64,000 bases of DNA from an uncultured Paracoccaceae bacterium (GTDB taxonomy: Bacteria; Pseudomonadota; Alphaproteobacteria; Rhodobacterales; Rhodobacteraceae). This document shows positions 33,949 to 42,614 of the stretch, in pieces. Both the position numbers and the translations under genes were made by a program. Position 1 is the stretch's first letter. Each line of letters starts with the position of its first letter. A model generated the notes under the pieces. It did no database searches and was not told the DNA's origin. It saw only the letters and a program-made list of their open reading frames with translations. Where the stretch lies: contig CANMKB010000001.1 in the NCBI GenBank assembly GCA_947498415.1, positions 248,001-312,000 of the forward strand, in the 5' to 3' direction.

Positions 33949-35421
33949 ATGAGCCATTATGATCTAATTATCATCGGTTCCGGCCCAGCTGGCCGCGCCG
34001 CTGCAATTCAAGCTGGCAAGCTGAAACGCCGAGTTCTTGTCATTGATCGCAAAGATCGCTTGGGGGGCGTTTCCGTCCACACCGGTACGATTCCGTCCAA
34101 GACTCTGCGCGAGACTGTACTAAACCTGTCTGGTTGGCGTGAGCGTAGCTTTTACGGACGCAGCTATCGTGTCAAAGAAGAGATCAAAGCAGAAGATCTC
34201 AAAGCACGCTTGCACATGACGCTCGACTACGAAGTGGATGTGCTGGAACATCAGTTCAATCGCAATCACGTCGACACATTGAACGGTGTCGCCACATTCG
34301 TTGGCCCCAACGAAATCGAAGTTGCGACAGAGGGTGGGGAAACCACAAACCTCACGGCCGAGAATTTCCTGATTGCGACCGGCACCAAAACCTATCGCCC
34401 AGATACTGTACCGTTTAACGGCAAGAACATCTTGGACAGCGACGAATTCCTCGACATGGCGACCATCCCACGCTCGCTGGTTGTCGTGGGTGCTGGTGTG
34501 ATTGGCGTTGAGTATGCAACCATGTTTTCTGCGCTAGATGTCCGCGTCACGCTGATCGAACCCCGAGATAGTTTTCTCGATTTTATCGACAAAACGCTTA
34601 TCCAGGATTTCACCCACCAAATTCGGGAAAATGGTGTTGATCTCCGTTTGGGATCAGAAATCGAAAAGATTGAAGAACACGGCGATATGGTCGAGGTCAC
34701 CCTTGGAAACGGTCGCCATGTTCGCGCTGAAATGCTGTTGTTTGCAGCTGGCCGCATGGGTGCGACAGATAGATTAAACCTAAGTGCCGTCGGCCTTGAG
34801 ACCGATCACCGCGGACGGATTTCGGTTGAGCGTAAAAACTATCAAACGTCGGTGCCGCACATTTATGCAGCGGGCGACGTGATTGGGCACCCAAGTCTTG
34901 CATCCACCTCGATGCAACAGGGGCGAGTTGCAGCGTGTCATGCGCTTGAAACACCAACTTTGCCAGAAAGCCCTTGGTTCCCGTATGGCATCTATTCTGT
35001 TCCAGAAATCTCAACTTGCGGCATGTCCGAAGAAGAATTGCAGGAACGCGGTATCGCCTATGAAGTCGGCGTTGCGCGATTCCGCGAAACGTCGCGAGGG
35101 CATATCATGGGCCTTGAGCACGGTATGCTGAAAATGCTGCTGTCGCTTAAAACGCGCCGTTTGCTGGGCGTACAGATTGTGGGCGAAGGCGCGACAGAGC
35201 TGATCCATATTGCGCAGGCGGTGCTAAATCTTAAGGGTACCGTGGACTACTTTGTTGAAAACACCTTCAACTATCCGACGCTTGCCGAAGCGTACCGCAT
35301 CGCCGGGCTAGACGCCTTTAACCGGATGCCTATTCCGGACGAATTCAAAGTCAAACGCGAAGAACGCATGGCCGAAAAGAAAGCCACGCAAAAGCGCTTG
35401 AAGGAAGAAGCCAAGAAGTGA
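33949..35421 (+). CDS. sthA: Si-specific (soluble) NAD(P)+ transhydrogenase
   Basis: FAD enzyme exchanging hydride between NADPH and NAD+. It has 490 residues. DLIIIGSGPAGRAAAIQAGKL is the FAD-binding start. At the place where related disulfide reductases have a redox Cys pair, it reads GGVSVHTGTIPSKTLRE with no cysteines, as expected for SthA. LVVVGAGVIGVEYATMFSALD is the NAD(P) site. It directly follows fghA and overlaps the YaiI gene, so the three are co-transcribed; formaldehyde oxidation yields NADH, which makes the pairing sensible. Confidence 0.92.
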   Translation: MSHYDLIIIGSGPAGRAAAIQAGKLKRRVLVIDRKDRLGGVSVHTGTIPSKTLRETVLNLSGWRERSFYGRSYRVKEEIKAEDLKARLHMTLDYEVDVLEHQFNRNHVDTLNGVATFVGPNEIEVATEGGETTNLTAENFLIATGTKTYRPDTVPFNGKNILDSDEFLDMATIPRSLVVVGAGVIGVEYATMFSALDVRVTLIEPRDSFLDFIDKTLIQDFTHQIRENGVDLRLGSEIEKIEEHGDMVEVTLGNGRHVRAEMLLFAAGRMGATDRLNLSAVGLETDHRGRISVERKNYQTSVPHIYAAGDVIGHPSLASTSMQQGRVAACHALETPTLPESPWFPYGIYSVPEISTCGMSEEELQERGIAYEVGVARFRETSRGHIMGLEHGMLKMLLSLKTRRLLGVQIVGEGATELIHIAQAVLNLKGTVDYFVENTFNYPTLAEAYRIAGLDAFNRMPIPDEFKVKREERMAEKKATQKRLKEEAKK

Positions 35422-35882
35422 CAGAAATCTACGTCGATGCAGATGCCTGCCCGGTCAAAGCCGAGGTCGAACGCGTCGCCACTCGACATAAGCTAAAGGT
35501 GTATGTTGTCAGCAATGGCGGCTTGCGCCCCTCAATGAATCCGCTGATCGAAAACGTCATTGTGCCAGACGGGCCCGACGTGGCCGATATGTGGATCGCT
35601 GAACGCGCGGGCCTAGGTGATGTGGTGATCACCGGAGATATCCCCTTGGCCGCGAAATGCGTTGAGACCGGCGCCAAGGTGCTCAAGCACAACGGTGAAG
35701 CCTTGAACGAACGCAATGTCGGTCAGGCCTTGGCTGTACGAGATTTGATGACCGATTTGCGCTCCGCTGATCCGTTTCGTCAGGGTGGCGGCAAAGCGTT
35801 TTCCAAAGCCGACCGCAGCCGTTTCCTAGATGCATTAGAACGCGAAATCCGTGCGGCAAAAGCCGCTAAACCGCAGAGTTAG
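35418..35882 (+). CDS. YaiI/YqxD family protein (DUF188)
   Basis: 154-residue conserved protein with a PIN-like fold, function not established. EIYVDADACPVKAEVERVATRH is the family start, with the Asp residues that could bind metal; VITGDIPLAAKCVETGAKVLKHNGE and GGGKAFSKADRSRFLDALER are the other motifs. The GTG start overlaps the sthA stop (GTGA). Confidence 0.88.
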   Translation: MTEIYVDADACPVKAEVERVATRHKLKVYVVSNGGLRPSMNPLIENVIVPDGPDVADMWIAERAGLGDVVITGDIPLAAKCVETGAKVLKHNGEALNERNVGQALAVRDLMTDLRSADPFRQGGGKAFSKADRSRFLDALEREIRAAKAAKPQS

Positions 35883-35891
35883 GATCTATTT

Positions 35892-36512
35892 ATGCCTATT
35901 GAAGCTGTCATTTTTGACGTCGGGAACGTCTTGATCGAATGGAATCCAGAGCGGTTTTACGACGGCGCAATTGGGGAAGAACGCCGCAAACAAATGTTCG
36001 GTGAACTCGATATGCACGACATGAACAATGACATCGATTTGGGGGCACCGATCAAAGATCGCGTTTACGCTTTTGCAGAAGAACACCCGAAGTGGGGTGA
36101 TGAGATCCGTATGTGGCACGACAATTGGTTCGATATGGCGAGCCCCGCGATTGATCATTCTTGGCGATTGCTCCGGGCTTTGCGCTCTAAGAGTGTGCCT
36201 GTTTTTGCGCTTTCTAACTTTGGAGACGACATCTGGGATCGAGCGGCTCAGACCTATGGCATTCTCAACGAATTTGACCGCAAGTATGTCTCTGGCCGGA
36301 TGCAACAGGTGAAACCCTTCAATCGTATTTACGAAATGGTTGAAGAAGACACCGGCATTGAACCCGACCGTCTGATTTTCGCGGATGATCGCGAAGACAA
36401 CATCGCCACGGCGCGTGCTCGTGGATGGAAAACCCATCTATTTACCAACCCACAGGGTTGGGCTGATCGACTGGTATCAGAGGGGCTACTCACCGCTGAG
36501 GAGGCGGCCTAG
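35892..36512 (+). CDS. HAD-family hydrolase (HAD-IA type)
   Basis: 206-residue haloacid-dehalogenase-like phosphatase. Motif I is VIFDVGNVLIEWNP (nucleophile Asp; the usual second Asp is replaced by Asn), motif II is VFALSNFGDD, and motif IV is LIFADDREDNIATARARG. It resembles the YihX-like sugar-phosphate phosphatases. Nine bases after the YaiI gene. Its stop abuts the stop of the convergent MFS gene. Confidence 0.86.
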   Translation: MPIEAVIFDVGNVLIEWNPERFYDGAIGEERRKQMFGELDMHDMNNDIDLGAPIKDRVYAFAEEHPKWGDEIRMWHDNWFDMASPAIDHSWRLLRALRSKSVPVFALSNFGDDIWDRAAQTYGILNEFDRKYVSGRMQQVKPFNRIYEMVEEDTGIEPDRLIFADDREDNIATARARGWKTHLFTNPQGWADRLVSEGLLTAEEAA

Positions 36513-37748
36513 TTAGGCCGGAGAGGCGGCCATCGGACGCTCTCGGATCGGCAGGTGAACAACGGCGCTAAATGCACCGACACCCACGCCGATCCACCAC
36601 ACCATCTCATAACTTCCGTAAAGGTCGTACATCCGACCGCCCAGCCAGACTCCCATAAAGCTACCAAGTTGGTGGCTGAAGAACACGATTCCATAAAGCG
36701 TGCCCATGTAACGCAAGCCGTAGATGTGCGCGACAAGCCCCGAGGTCAACGGCACAGTCGCGAGCCACAAAGACCCCATCGCAATCGAGAACAATATCAC
36801 CGTGGTCGGTGTCATTGGTGTTAGGATAAAGGCCGCCGCCACAATGGTGCGCCCTGTGTAGATCGCAGCAAGTAAGTACTTCTTAGAGTAGCGCTTCCCA
36901 AGGTATCCTGCGAATAACGTTCCCCCAATATTGGCCAAGCCAATCAACGCGATGGCCCAAGCCCCAAGCTGTGACGTGGTGGTGACACCCACTGAGGCGA
37001 GTATCCCTGCAGGGTCAATCGGCCCGCAAACTTCTGTGACAAAGGCTGGGAAGTGCGCCGTTACAAAGGCCAATTGGTAGCCACAAGAAAAGAATCCCAG
37101 AAAGATCAACGTATACGATGGGTCACGAAATGCCTTTTTGAGGATGCTGCCCATGCTTTCTTCCAGCTCAGCTTTACTGGCCGCTGGGGCTTTGATCATC
37201 GGCAGCGTCATCAAAACCGCGAGAATGGCAGCCGCGAACACCAGGAATGTGTTTTGCCAACTTAAAAAGCCAAGCATCCACTCGGCCGTTGGTGCGCCAA
37301 AAACCTGGCCTGCGCTGCCCGCAGCAGTTGCAATCGCCAGCGACATTGAACGGTTTTCATCAGAACTCGACCGCCCCACAACTGCGAGGATCACGCCAAA
37401 CCCGGTTCCAGCCACCCCAAAGCCAACCAGGATCTCATACATCTGGTGTGCCTCAGGAGAGACTGCAAAGGAAGACAGAACCAGACCTGCTGCGTAAACC
37501 AAAGCGCCCATAATGATGGCTTTGCGATCACCAATTTTTTCAGCAATCGCACCAAAGATGGGCTGCCCAATGCCCCAGGCCAAATTTTGGATGGCGATCG
37601 CAAAAGAGAATTCAGAACGAAGCCACCCAAATTCTTCAGCGATCGGAATTTGGAAAACCCCAAAGCTGGCCCTGATCGCAAACGAGATCAGAATAATGAT
37701 ACAGCCAGCAATCAATACTGGCGTCAAAAGAGGGGTTCGCGCTTGCAT
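36513..37748 (-). CDS. MFS transporter
   Basis: Major-facilitator permease of 411 residues with about 12 helices. FGVFQIPIAEEFGWLRSEFSFAIAIQNLAWGIGQPIFG covers helix 1-2, and GAIAEKIGDRKAIIMGA is the family's loop motif between helices 2 and 3. It resembles oxalate/formate antiporter-like MFS proteins. Substrate unknown. ATG 37748 has AAGGA upstream; the frame is open 25 codons earlier. Confidence 0.85.
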   Translation of the reverse strand: MQARTPLLTPVLIAGCIIILISFAIRASFGVFQIPIAEEFGWLRSEFSFAIAIQNLAWGIGQPIFGAIAEKIGDRKAIIMGALVYAAGLVLSSFAVSPEAHQMYEILVGFGVAGTGFGVILAVVGRSSSDENRSMSLAIATAAGSAGQVFGAPTAEWMLGFLSWQNTFLVFAAAILAVLMTLPMIKAPAASKAELEESMGSILKKAFRDPSYTLIFLGFFSCGYQLAFVTAHFPAFVTEVCGPIDPAGILASVGVTTTSQLGAWAIALIGLANIGGTLFAGYLGKRYSKKYLLAAIYTGRTIVAAAFILTPMTPTTVILFSIAMGSLWLATVPLTSGLVAHIYGLRYMGTLYGIVFFSHQLGSFMGVWLGGRMYDLYGSYEMVWWIGVGVGAFSAVVHLPIRERPMAASPA

Positions 37749-37886
37749 GCCAGCATCCTTTTCCACCCGTCTAAGATGCAAATAGATACCACTTGTGGTC
37801 AATTCACTATTTGTGTTCAGCACACAACGTAAACTGATGCCTATCAGCGGCTTCCATGCCTCTTCTCAGCGCGCTAAGGAAGTCGT

Positions 37887-38963
37887 ATGAGCACTGTAGA
37901 ACAAATCTACGCCGCCAAGGTTGCGGCAGGCGAATTGACCCACGACCCGGCGCAAGAGTCCGTCCTCCCCGAGTTTGAACGCGTTCGCGCCGGCTTGGCT
38001 GCGCCAGCCCCCAAAAAATCCGGCGGGTGGTTTCGGAAAGCGAAAGCCCCTGAACCAATGAAAGGCCTCTATCTTTGGGGCGGCGTTGGACGCGGCAAAT
38101 CCATGTTGATGGATATGTTCGTTGATGCTGTCGATGTGCCGGCACGCAGGGTCCATTTCCACGCTTTCATGCAGGAAATTCACGCAGGGATGCACCAAGC
38201 CCGCCAAGAAGGTGTCGATGACGCGCTGGCCCCGGTGGCAGCGAAGGTGATCGAACAAGTTCGACTGTTGGCCTTTGATGAGATGCAAATCACAGACATC
38301 ACAGATGCTATGATTGTCGGGCGTCTGTTTCAGATGTTGTTTGATGCCGGTGTCACGGTTGTGACCACGTCTAATCGGGTTCCGGATGACCTTTATGAAA
38401 ACGGCCTGAACCGACAGTTGTTTTTGCCCTTCATCGATATCTTGAAGGATAAGATGGTGGTTCATGAGATGGTCAGCCCAACTGACTACCGCCAGAACCG
38501 CCTAACCGGCCAACAAGTTTACTTTGTACAAGCAGGCAGCGAAGCGCGGGCACAAATCAATGCCATCTGGCACGATCTCACGGGCGGCGCTGCAAGCCCT
38601 CTCATGCTGTCGATCAAAGGCCGCGAAGTGGAAATCCCGGCCTTTCGCAATGGTGTCGGTCGCGCCACATTCTATGATCTTTGCGGCAAGATGTTGGGGC
38701 CCGGTGATTACTTGGAAATCGTCAAGGAACTCAAAGTTCTGGTCCTCGAAGATATTCCGCGCCTGAGCCGCAACAACTTTAACGAAGCAAAGCGCTTTGT
38801 GACGCTGATTGATGCGCTTTACGAGGCCAAGGTCCGCTTGATCTGCTCTGCAGCGGCAGAGCCAGAAATGCTATATGTCGAAGGCACTGGCAGTTTTGAG
38901 TTTGAAAGATCCGCCAGTCGCCTGCGCGAGATGCAAGATGCGGATTGGGGTCGCGCAGAGTGA
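37887..38963 (+). CDS. zapE: Cell division ATPase ZapE (AFG1 family)
   Basis: AAA-type ATPase of 358 residues, related to yeast AFG1 and to E. coli ZapE, which acts at the Z-ring. Walker A is LWGGVGRGKSMLMDMF (about 72-87), RVHFHAFMQEIHAGMH follows, and Walker B is LLAFDEMQITDITDAMI. TSNRVPDDLYENGLNRQLFLPFI is the sensor region and CSAAAEPEMLY is near the C-terminus, all hallmark sequences. Confidence 0.92.
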   Translation: MSTVEQIYAAKVAAGELTHDPAQESVLPEFERVRAGLAAPAPKKSGGWFRKAKAPEPMKGLYLWGGVGRGKSMLMDMFVDAVDVPARRVHFHAFMQEIHAGMHQARQEGVDDALAPVAAKVIEQVRLLAFDEMQITDITDAMIVGRLFQMLFDAGVTVVTTSNRVPDDLYENGLNRQLFLPFIDILKDKMVVHEMVSPTDYRQNRLTGQQVYFVQAGSEARAQINAIWHDLTGGAASPLMLSIKGREVEIPAFRNGVGRATFYDLCGKMLGPGDYLEIVKELKVLVLEDIPRLSRNNFNEAKRFVTLIDALYEAKVRLICSAAAEPEMLYVEGTGSFEFERSASRLREMQDADWGRAE

Positions 38964-38995
38964 TTCGAATGCCAAAATGATGATCTGAAAACGTA

Positions 38996-39022
38996 TCAGG
39001 GGGTGCAAATTGCACCCCCTGA
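38996..39022. repeat. 13-bp perfect inverted repeat around one base
   Basis: TCAGGGGGTGCAA, a central A, then TTGCACCCCCTGA. As RNA it would be an 11-pair stem with an AAATT loop. It begins 33 bases after zapE, in the convergent gap with folC. No T run follows within ten bases, so it is not a standard terminator, though it may still stop or stabilise transcripts. Confidence 0.85.
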
Positions 39023-39133
39023 CCGTCGATAGTTTTGCCTGTACTGGGATTTAAAGGCGCTGCTCGGCCACCCCCTATCCCACTGCCATCATTGAAAAAA
39101 GTTCTGCTGACTTCACTATACGCAGGCACAAAC

Positions 39134-39200
39134 GAATCGGTCAAGAGGTGTTGATTCGAATTTTCCGAATCATCTACACTTCGATTCGCATAAGTGAGTC
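39134..39200. other. Cluster of five GANTC sites
   Basis: GANTC, the target of the CcrM adenine methylase of Alphaproteobacteria, occurs at 39134, 39153, 39167, 39183 and 39196; another is at 38962. About one per 256 bases would be expected by chance at balanced composition. The cluster is in the zapE-folC gap, partly as nested GATTC/GAATC dyads. Confidence 0.7.
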
Positions 39201-39246
39201 GTTTCAAAGGCTTAGAAGGCTCACTTTTTTTGCGGTATGGATATCC

Positions 39247-40518
39247 TTACTCGTTTTCACGCAGTATGGCGCCCGCAAGGTAGAGAGATCCGCAAATCAA
39301 AACCCGTGCATTTGGGGTGTCTTGAGTGATTTGGCGCAAAGCTTCGCGAACATCCTTGGCAACACGCGCCTTTAACCCAACTGTCTCAGCGGCCTGCGCC
39401 GTGTCTTCTGCTGGAAGCGTATTTGCCTCACCTGGAATAGTAACGGCGACAAGGCCGTCGGCCACGCCTGCAAGCGGCTTCAGATATCCTGTGACATCCT
39501 TGGTGTTTAACATCCCACAAATCATATGCGTTGTGCGTTTTGGCAATGTTTCAAGCAATGCCGCCAAAGCTTCGCCCGCAGCTGCGTTATGCCCACCATC
39601 AAGCCATAGTTCAGCATCGGGCGCTTGTTCTGCCAATGGGCCTGACTTTAGGCGCTGCATCCGCGCAGGCCAGCTGGCATTCACCATCGCTGCTTCACAG
39701 GCCGCCTCGTCTGCACCCAGATACCGCAGGGATGCCAAAGCAGCACCCGCGTTTAGCACCTGGTGGTGCCCCATAAGCGCTGGCATGGGTAAATCCAACA
39801 ATCCGTTTTCATCCTGATAGATCAGCCGGTCGCGCTCTGTTGTGACATGCCAATGCTGACCATAGGCCAAAACAGCGGCACCCAACCGCATTGCCGTGTT
39901 TTCGATCACCTCAAGCGCTTCGTCTTTCTGAGGCCCCACAACCACCGGCACACCTCGTTTGATGATCCCTGCCTTTTCGCCAGCAATCTTGGCCAACGTG
40001 TTGCCAAGGAATTGTTCGTGATCAATGGAGACTGGCGTAATCACCGTTAACTTCGGATCAACCACGTTAGTCGCGTCTAATCGACCGCCCAGTCCAACCT
40101 CTAACAAAGTGTAGTCTGCGGGCGTTCGTGCAAAGGCAAGCAAAGCAGCACATGTGGTGATCTCGAAATAGGTGATGTCGATCCCACCATTCTTGGCATA
40201 GCACTCATCCAAAATTTTGGTCAGGTGCTCTTCGGTGATCAACTCCCCAGCAAGGCGGATACGTTCATGGAACCGCGCCAAATGCGGAGAGGTATATGCG
40301 TGCACTTTGGCATTCATGGCCTCTAGCCCGGCGCGGATCATCGCTTGGGTTGAACCCTTGCCATTGGTGCCTGCGATATGAACCACGGGAGGCAACTGTT
40401 CCTGCGGGTTGCCCAATGCCTCAAGCAAGCGCCAGACACGATCCAACGTCAGATCGATAATTTTCGGATGGAGCGTCATCATACGCTCTAGGATTACGTC
40501 AGAGTTTTGCGCAGCCAT
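39247..40518 (-). CDS. folC: Bifunctional dihydrofolate synthase / folylpolyglutamate synthase
   Basis: Adds glutamate to dihydropteroate and to folates. It has 423 residues. The ATP loop is VVHIAGTNGKGSTQAMIRAGL (about 45-65), then YTSPHLARFHERIRLAGE, FEITTCAALLAF and LLEVGLGGRLDATNVV, all typical of FolC. The C-terminal ligase domain includes ELWLDGGHNAAAGEALAALL. GGTGG precedes ATG. It follows accD, a common order, but a terminator lies between. Confidence 0.94.
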   Translation of the reverse strand: MAAQNSDVILERMMTLHPKIIDLTLDRVWRLLEALGNPQEQLPPVVHIAGTNGKGSTQAMIRAGLEAMNAKVHAYTSPHLARFHERIRLAGELITEEHLTKILDECYAKNGGIDITYFEITTCAALLAFARTPADYTLLEVGLGGRLDATNVVDPKLTVITPVSIDHEQFLGNTLAKIAGEKAGIIKRGVPVVVGPQKDEALEVIENTAMRLGAAVLAYGQHWHVTTERDRLIYQDENGLLDLPMPALMGHHQVLNAGAALASLRYLGADEAACEAAMVNASWPARMQRLKSGPLAEQAPDAELWLDGGHNAAAGEALAALLETLPKRTTHMICGMLNTKDVTGYLKPLAGVADGLVAVTIPGEANTLPAEDTAQAAETVGLKARVAKDVREALRQITQDTPNARVLICGSLYLAGAILRENE

Positions 40519-40562
40519 AAAGCCACCTTTGAGCAGAGTCGTCGTTACGATCAGCGCTAACG

Positions 40563-40594
40563 AAAAAACGCGCCCTGCTCAATGCAAGGCGCGT
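40563..40594 (-). terminator. Intrinsic terminator after accD
   Basis: On the minus strand, ACGCGCCTTGC pairs with GCAGGGCGCGT (11 pairs, one wobble) across ATTGA, followed by six T. It lies between accD (stop 40623) and folC (start 40518), so folC expression may rely on readthrough or its own promoter. Confidence 0.85.
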
Positions 40595-40622
40595 CATTTG
40601 TAGGTTCAATTCCGGCTAAATG

Positions 40623-41558
40623 TTATTCAACATTTTCACTTTTTGCTTCGTTTTCGTCGTTTTCAACTTCTGCGTTTGTTGGCGCTGGCAAGTCGCCTGC
40701 AACGGCAGGTGGCAACTGAAGAAGCATACGTACAATCGTAATCAGCTCTTCACGCAAATCGGTGCGCTTGGTCACGCGGTCGAGCATACCGTGATCCAGC
40801 AGATATTCAGCTCGCTGGAACCCTTCGGGCAATTTCTCACGAATAGTCTGTTCGATCACTCGTGCACCGGCAAAACCGATCAACGCATTCGGCTCGGAAA
40901 TATGGACATCACCCAGCATCGCGTACGACGCGGTAACGCCTCCGGTTGTCGGGTGCGTCAGAACAACGATGTAAGGAAGCCCAGCTTCCTTCAACATCTG
41001 CACCGCGATCGTGGTGCGCGGCATTTGCATCAGGCCCAGAATGCCTTCTTGCATCCGTGCGCCACCAGCCGCTGAAAACAAAATCAATGGGCGTTTCATC
41101 TCAACAGCGCGTTCCGCTGCCGCAATGATCGCGTTCCCAACGTACATCGACATCGAGCCGCCCATGAACGAAAAGTCTTGCGCACAGGCAACGATGGGCG
41201 TGCGGCCAATCTCACCTTCGGCCACCAGCATCGCTTCTTCTTCGCCGGTTTTCTTTTGCGCCGCCTTCATCCGATCTGGGTATTTCTTTTGGTCACGGAA
41301 CTGCAAAGGGTCAGCAATCGGTGCAGGCACTTCGATTTCTGTGAAAATGCCACCATCAAACAGCGCGGAAAAACGATCACGTGGGGCGATCCCCATGTGA
41401 TGCTCACACTGGGTGCAAACGTTCAGGTTTTCCTTAAGCTCGCGATGAAACAACATCGTGCCGCATTCGGAACATTTGGACCAAAGATTCTCTGGCACCT
41501 CACGACGCGAGAAAATGGAATTGATCCGAGGACGGACGTAATTTGTGACCCAGTTCAT
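40623..41558 (-). CDS. accD: Acetyl-CoA carboxylase carboxyltransferase subunit beta
   Basis: Part of the enzyme making malonyl-CoA for fatty acids. It has 311 residues. The N-terminal zinc ribbon is CSECGTMLFHRELKENLNVC plus TQCEHH, with two Cys pairs. FMGGSMSMYVGNAII and FSAAGGARMQEGILGLMQM are the crotonase-fold carboxyltransferase motifs. The C-terminal tail is acidic (NAEVENDENEAKSENVE). AGGGG precedes ATG. Confidence 0.96.
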   Translation of the reverse strand: MNWVTNYVRPRINSIFSRREVPENLWSKCSECGTMLFHRELKENLNVCTQCEHHMGIAPRDRFSALFDGGIFTEIEVPAPIADPLQFRDQKKYPDRMKAAQKKTGEEEAMLVAEGEIGRTPIVACAQDFSFMGGSMSMYVGNAIIAAAERAVEMKRPLILFSAAGGARMQEGILGLMQMPRTTIAVQMLKEAGLPYIVVLTHPTTGGVTASYAMLGDVHISEPNALIGFAGARVIEQTIREKLPEGFQRAEYLLDHGMLDRVTKRTDLREELITIVRMLLQLPPAVAGDLPAPTNAEVENDENEAKSENVE

Positions 41559-41619
41559 ACGCTGTACCCCTAGTTGCGCGAAACATAGCTCAGATAAGCT
41601 GCACTCTAAGGAATTGCAA

Positions 41620-42501
41620 TTACCGCCTTAACGCATTGCGCGCAACCAACCAGAGGCAAAACAGCGTCATTAGCTCAAAAGGAACAACGCGAAGGATCGT
41701 TTCGATATCGGCCGGGCCGTATCCAGTGGTCAACAACGCCAAGGAATCCCAGTGATCCTTCATCGAAAGTATCAATATGGCACTGACGTTACTTACAAAA
41801 TGAAGCGCAATCGCGGGGCCAAGAGTGCCCGAACGTGCCGTAAGGTCCGCGGCAATCAAACCAAACAATGTCGACCACGCAACCACCCACCAGGCCGCCT
41901 CGCCAAACAATCCGGGCTGGTAGTGAAGCAGGCCAAAGACCACGCTTGGAAGGCCCATCCAAATCACAGGATGTCGAAATCGAGCGGCCAATTGGCTTTG
42001 CAGATAGCCGCGAAACAACAACTCTTCGGTCGTGACCTGCAGCAAAATCGCCCCCAGCCCCAAGGGCAACCAAATCAGCCACTCTTGCAATGGGCTGTGA
42101 ATCACGGGCTGCATTGGTTCTGGCATTGGGATCAACAAAATAAGGCCGATAAGACCTAAAGAGACCCAGAACACTTTGAAAAACTGGCTTACAGCGACAG
42201 CGGTGTTGCCAAACAGTGACCGCATCCCTCGCTGATGCACCAAACGGATGGCGACCCACAACGCAGCGACATTCGCGCCAAATGAAAGCAGTACGATCAC
42301 AATGCCTCGCGCCGTCTGACCCGATGCTATTTCAGCGCCCAAAGCTTCTCCATTCGGGAGACCATAAAGCAATTTCCCCAAGCTCGCGCTAAACGCGACG
42401 CTGGCAATGATAATGGTGAAAACCCCAAGAAATAGCCTCGGCAATCCGGCACTATCGTGCGCCGGCGCAATCAGGTCTGCATGTGCGGCATAGGATTTCA
42501 T
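41620..42501 (-). CDS. CPBP-family intramembrane metalloprotease
   Basis: 293-residue membrane protein with about eight helices and the CPBP (Abi, CAAX protease-like) domain. The motif EELLFRGYLQSQL (about 158-170) gives the paired Glu and Arg, FGLLHYQPG gives the second motif His, and ALHFVSNVSAIL the third. Substrate unknown. AGGAA lies before ATG. It stands alone between accD and a lipoprotein gene. Confidence 0.84.
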   Translation of the reverse strand: MKSYAAHADLIAPAHDSAGLPRLFLGVFTIIIASVAFSASLGKLLYGLPNGEALGAEIASGQTARGIVIVLLSFGANVAALWVAIRLVHQRGMRSLFGNTAVAVSQFFKVFWVSLGLIGLILLIPMPEPMQPVIHSPLQEWLIWLPLGLGAILLQVTTEELLFRGYLQSQLAARFRHPVIWMGLPSVVFGLLHYQPGLFGEAAWWVVAWSTLFGLIAADLTARSGTLGPAIALHFVSNVSAILILSMKDHWDSLALLTTGYGPADIETILRVVPFELMTLFCLWLVARNALRR

Positions 42502-42614
42502 AACAAATTCCTAGCGAGTTTTTGCTCAGTCGTACACATGGTTTTCTTGCCCCTGACATAGCGCTCGACTATGCCTTCGCATCAAACTTGCAATGAATAG
42601 GTCTTGAAGCGTTG

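Noticed and set aside
39151..39171. TTCGAATC-like T-loop suggesting a tRNA
   Set aside because: No acceptor stem, anticodon arm or CCA-adjacent pairing could be built around it; it is part of the GANTC cluster.
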